Positions 21,746-24,704 of a DNA stretch of 24,704 nucleotides are shown piece after piece; within the stretch, counting starts at the first letter, position 1, and each line of letters opens with the position of its first letter. The notes beneath the pieces are model-generated. The model was not told where the DNA came from. It saw only the letters and a list, made by a program, of their open reading frames with translations, and did not search any database. Source of the DNA: Blastocatellia bacterium (GTDB taxonomy: Bacteria; Acidobacteriota; Blastocatellia; Pyrinomonadales; Pyrinomonadaceae); NCBI GenBank assembly GCA_003487805.1, contig DNNE01000046.1, positions 43,455 through 68,158 of the forward strand, in the 5' to 3' direction. The position numbers and the translations under genes were made by a program.

Positions 21746-23722
21746 TTATATGAGGGCGGCAGGCATTCTGAGGCTTGGCGCGGAATCTTGTGCGTCGGAG
21801 GCGGTCGCCTTGTCGAGGACTTGGCGTATTTTTCTGGTGAGTGCCTCAAGGGAAAAGGGTTTCTCAATAAACTCCGTTCCCTTCTCCATTACTCCATGGT
21901 GAATAATCGCGTTCTCCGAATAGCCGGACATGTACAGCACCCCCATAGCGGGTCGCATTTTTAATAGTCGGGTAGATAGCTCCTGCCCGCTCATCCGGGG
22001 CATTACGACATCGGTCAAGAGTAATTCGATCTTCCTATTTGATCTTTCACAGAGAAGAAGTGCCTCATCACCGTTGGCTGCCACCAGCACGTCGTATCCG
22101 CTCATCTCCAAAGCCGTGGCCGCGATGCTGCGAACCTGGTTGTCGTCTTCGACGAGCAGCACCGTTTCCTTCCCCGTTAACAAGGCAGTCGGCGACGCCC
22201 GCGTGTCCACCTCAACGACTTCTTCGTCCACTTGAGGCAAATAGATTTTGAATGTTGTGCCACGTCCCACTTCGCTGTCGACGGAAACATAGCCTCCGCT
22301 CTGCTTAACGATACCGTGGACGGTAGAGAGGCCTAGCCCGGTGCCCTTACCAACCTCTTTCGTGGTGAAGAAAGGCTCGAAGACCTGACTCAACGTTTCG
22401 GGATTCATGCCGTGTCCGGTGTCACTTACTGTTAAGAGCACGTAGGGACCGGCCTGCCCCGACTCAAATCTGCTGGCGATTTCATGGTCCAGGACTATAT
22501 TGCTGGTCTTCATGGAGAGCTCGCCACCTGAAGGCATTGCATCTCTGGCATTAACGGCTAGATTAGCGAGGATCTGTTCGATCTGTCCGGCATCGGCCTT
22601 CACTCTCCCGAGGTCCGGACACAACTCGATAACCAACTGGATGTCTTCTCCAATGAGAGGAGGCATCATCCTTTTCATTTCCGAGAGGATGGTATTCAGA
22701 TTTAGGACTTTCGGTCTGAGCACCTGCTTGCGGCTGAAGGCCAAAAGGTGGCGAGTGAGTCCGGCCGCGCGATCACATGCCTTGTTAACCTCATCGATAT
22801 TGTTCCGCAAGGGATCGTTCGGATCCAATTTCAATAGTGTGATATCGCAGTAACCGGCAATGACGGTCAACAGGTTGTTAAAATCGTGGGCAATGCCTCC
22901 CGCTAGTCGTCCCACGGCTTCCATTTTCTGTGCGTGCCGCATCTGCATTTCCAGCGCTTTCCGTTCGGTCACATCCACTGCCAGGCCAATGCAGCCGATG
23001 ATCTCACCGTCGACACTTGTTAAAGGTGCGACGTGAGCCTGATAGTCCTGCCCATTGAAGGTCACATCGTAAGCCACCTTGTTTCCGGCGAGCGCCGCCA
23101 AGTGCTCTTCGACCGGAGTGAAGTCTTCTTGCCCAGCAGCAGTCTTGACTAGACTTTTGCCGATCATGTCGGCTTGCCACCCTGCAGAAAACAATCCTGC
23201 GCCTCGAATCGAGGTAAGTCTCAGTTCGCGATCGGTGGTCCAAAGCAGGGCGGGTATCCGCTCGACGGTAAAGCGCATTTGCTCTTCCGCGTCGCGCAAC
23301 GCTTTCTTTGCCCGTTGCCTGGCAGCACGTTCTTCAGATTCCTTAAGGGCACGCGTGACTACGGGAACTAAACGCCCCAGACAGTTTTTTAATACGTAGT
23401 CAGTAGCGCCCTGCCTCAGCGTTTCGACCGCCAGGTCATCTCCGATTGTTCCTGAAATAACAATGAAAGGAGTATCCCGGCATTTTTCTCGCGCCATTCG
23501 CAGAGCTTTGAAACCATCAAACAACGGCAGGGTGAAATCGGCCAGGATCAGTGCAAAGCCTTCACCTTCGAGGGCGGAGATGTAGTCAAGCTCAGTTTCA
23601 ACCTGCGATATTTCTAAGTTTAGTCCACTCGAAGCTAAATGACTTTGAATGACCATGGCATCGACGGGATTATCCTCGAGATGTAGGATCCGATATAAGT
23701 TCATTTGGTAAGGTCTCTGCAT
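21746..23722 (-). CDS. Hybrid sensor histidine kinase (REC-PAS-HK-REC)
   Basis: This 658-residue cytosolic protein has an N-terminal receiver domain (about 10-125, phosphoacceptor D62), a PAS domain (about 145-255), and a HisKA dimerisation helix with H279 in GGIAHDFNNLL. The HATPase follows, with NARDAM, DTGHGM and GKGTGLGLSTV boxes at about 391-466, and the protein ends with a C-terminal receiver (about 520-640, D571). The first receiver probably takes phosphate from another kinase and gates this one. There are no transmembrane helices. It lies 18 nt after the double-receiver gene in the same operon. It looks like ordinary chromosome and bounds the accessory region. The start could also be the ATG at 23704. 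Confidence 0.88.
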   Translation of the reverse strand: MQRPYQMNLYRILHLEDNPVDAMVIQSHLASSGLNLEISQVETELDYISALEGEGFALILADFTLPLFDGFKALRMAREKCRDTPFIVISGTIGDDLAVETLRQGATDYVLKNCLGRLVPVVTRALKESEERAARQRAKKALRDAEEQMRFTVERIPALLWTTDRELRLTSIRGAGLFSAGWQADMIGKSLVKTAAGQEDFTPVEEHLAALAGNKVAYDVTFNGQDYQAHVAPLTSVDGEIIGCIGLAVDVTERKALEMQMRHAQKMEAVGRLAGGIAHDFNNLLTVIAGYCDITLLKLDPNDPLRNNIDEVNKACDRAAGLTRHLLAFSRKQVLRPKVLNLNTILSEMKRMMPPLIGEDIQLVIELCPDLGRVKADAGQIEQILANLAVNARDAMPSGGELSMKTSNIVLDHEIASRFESGQAGPYVLLTVSDTGHGMNPETLSQVFEPFFTTKEVGKGTGLGLSTVHGIVKQSGGYVSVDSEVGRGTTFKIYLPQVDEEVVEVDTRASPTALLTGKETVLLVEDDNQVRSIAATALEMSGYDVLVAANGDEALLLCERSNRKIELLLTDVVMPRMSGQELSTRLLKMRPAMGVLYMSGYSENAIIHHGVMEKGTEFIEKPFSLEALTRKIRQVLDKATASDAQDSAPSLRMPAALI

Positions 23723-23740
23723 TCAGTGATAAGCCCAAAG

Positions 23741-24607
23741 TCAAAAGCGCGGACTTTCTTGTCTGACTTCGAACGCATAGCGAAATGCACGAATCATGTT
23801 GGGCTCGTCAACCTGGCCTTTCACGAGATAATCCTGCGCGCCTAACTTCATGGCCTGGCTTGCATAATCGCGATCATCTAATCCCGTCAGAACCACAACA
23901 GGCACTCCCGGGTCTACTTCCAGGACCCTCTTAAGAGTGTCCAGCCCTTCAGAGTCTGGCAGACACAGATCCAGGAAGACTATGTCTACGTTACCGGCCA
24001 AGATCTGCTCAACACCTCCGGAAAGCAGCTCCGCCCGCGAAATCGCGACACTCGAGAGCTGTGGAATCTTGGCTGCCGCCTTCAAGAGCACAGACTCGAC
24101 TACGATGGCCTCGCCGGGATTGTCTTCAACCAGTAGTACTTTGATGGTTCTCGCAATCGGCTTGCCGGTGGCCATTGTGTTAATCCGCGTCCGCGAAATC
24201 TTAGAAGATTCGCTGTCGCCCAGAGTTACTAATCGAAGCACGTTGCGCATCTGATCCGGAGTGAACGGCTTAGGGACAAATGCCACCACGCCGGCCCCAA
24301 TGCCTTTCGACAACATCTGCAAGTCATCTGAAGAGCTCATGATGATCACCGGGATGCGGCTCAGACGCTTCTCCGTCTGCATTTGATGAAGCAGGTCCGA
24401 CCCTTCCAGATGCGGCATGACCATGTCGAAAATAACGGCTCGGAAGTCCGAGTCCTGGTGAAGAATTCGGTACGCTTCGCGCCCATTCTGAGCGGTTACG
24501 GCCTCGTAGCCTTCTCTTTCAACCAGCGTTTGAACGACGTCAAGGATAACGGGATCATCATCGGCGATGAGTACCCGGTTCGTATTTTTAGACTGTTGAT
24601 TAAGCAA
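23741..24607 (-). CDS. Double-receiver response regulator
   Basis: This 288-residue protein has two receiver domains and no output domain: residues 10-128 with D61 (FDMVMPHLEG) and residues 155-280 with D213 (FLDLCLPDSEG). It probably relays phosphate between the kinase downstream and the gene upstream. The start is a TTG at 24607, with AGGAAG about 8 nt upstream; no in-frame ATG is nearer. It sits 17 nt downstream of the preceding gene's stop. Confidence 0.8.
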   Translation of the reverse strand: MLNQQSKNTNRVLIADDDPVILDVVQTLVEREGYEAVTAQNGREAYRILHQDSDFRAVIFDMVMPHLEGSDLLHQMQTEKRLSRIPVIIMSSSDDLQMLSKGIGAGVVAFVPKPFTPDQMRNVLRLVTLGDSESSKISRTRINTMATGKPIARTIKVLLVEDNPGEAIVVESVLLKAAAKIPQLSSVAISRAELLSGGVEQILAGNVDIVFLDLCLPDSEGLDTLKRVLEVDPGVPVVVLTGLDDRDYASQAMKLGAQDYLVKGQVDEPNMIRAFRYAFEVRQESPRF

Positions 24608-24623
24608 GTGTGTTTCTTCCTTT

Positions 24624-24704
24624 TTAGTTCACCATCAATTGGGTCCGCGCCGTCTTCTGAGCCTGAAGCAACCAGGCGAGCCGGGGAAAGTCTTCTTCCA
24701 GCCT
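24624..24704 (-). CDS. 3' end of an upstream gene
   Basis: The last 26 codons of a minus-strand gene, ending in QKTARTQLMVN and stop TAA at 24624-24626, enter from the right edge. The stop is followed within 17 nt by the double-receiver gene, so they share an operon. The fragment is too short to identify. Confidence 0.5.
   Translation of the reverse strand, partial: RLEEDFPRLAWLLQAQKTARTQLMVN

Overview
The window looks like an accessory 'genomic island' from a moderately GC-balanced environmental bacterium. Acidobacteriota (Blastocatellia-like) is my best guess, from the style of the small XRE regulator, the receiver-rich hybrid kinase and several small gene relics. This is recognition from memory, not a search result. 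No rRNA, tRNA or CRISPR array was seen.

Region 1 (1-5.5 kb, all minus strand) is a compact Tn7-like transposition operon in the order tnsA, tnsB, tnsC, tniQ/tnsD. The coding regions overlap or nearly abut. It is followed, where Tn7 carries tnsE, by the 5' end of a sigma-54-type AAA+ ATPase gene that runs off the left edge. The tnsA leader holds a nested inverted repeat, and just beyond it lies a short promoter-terminator unit that could encode a ~90-nt RNA. Region 2 (5.9-7.1 kb) is a divergent pair of winged-helix-like genes. Their shared spacer carries four 11-bp tandem repeats whose AGTTA(C/T)AC core also occurs twice in the tnsA leader, which suggests common regulation. Region 3 (7.1-10.3 kb) has an XRE regulator whose start codon sits in a perfect inverted repeat, a secreted protein with an NTF2-like tail, and several decayed genes: a truncated conserved protein, a cation-efflux relic and a frameshifted ORF.

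Region 4 (10.25-21.0 kb) looks like a defence island. It holds a Gabija-like pair (OLD-family ATPase/TOPRIM nuclease plus UvrD-like helicase) with a winged-helix/GGDEF/winged-helix protein downstream. Next come a PIN-like protein with an HNH protein, a class III nucleotide cyclase with a small beta-rich partner, a one-pass membrane coiled-coil protein, and a PD-(D/E)xK nuclease-like protein. Four imperfect palindromic elements of about 105-146 bp lie between these modules. They share the tip GGCCTGCGATTCTGCGAT and fall into two subfamilies, so modules may have been assembled by REP/MITE-like elements or another cassette mechanism.

Region 5 (21.0-24.7 kb, minus strand) is a 0.7-kb relic-containing spacer followed by more ordinary chromosome: a hybrid sensor kinase (REC-PAS-HisKA-HATPase-REC), a double-receiver protein and the 3' tail of another gene.

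The best candidates for undescribed biology are the sigma-54-type AAA+ gene in the Tn7-like operon with the putative RNA and shared operator sites, the cyclase plus small beta-protein pair, the PIN-like plus HNH pair, and the palindromic elements at module borders. Gene starts were chosen by Shine-Dalgarno fit and may differ from automatic calls.
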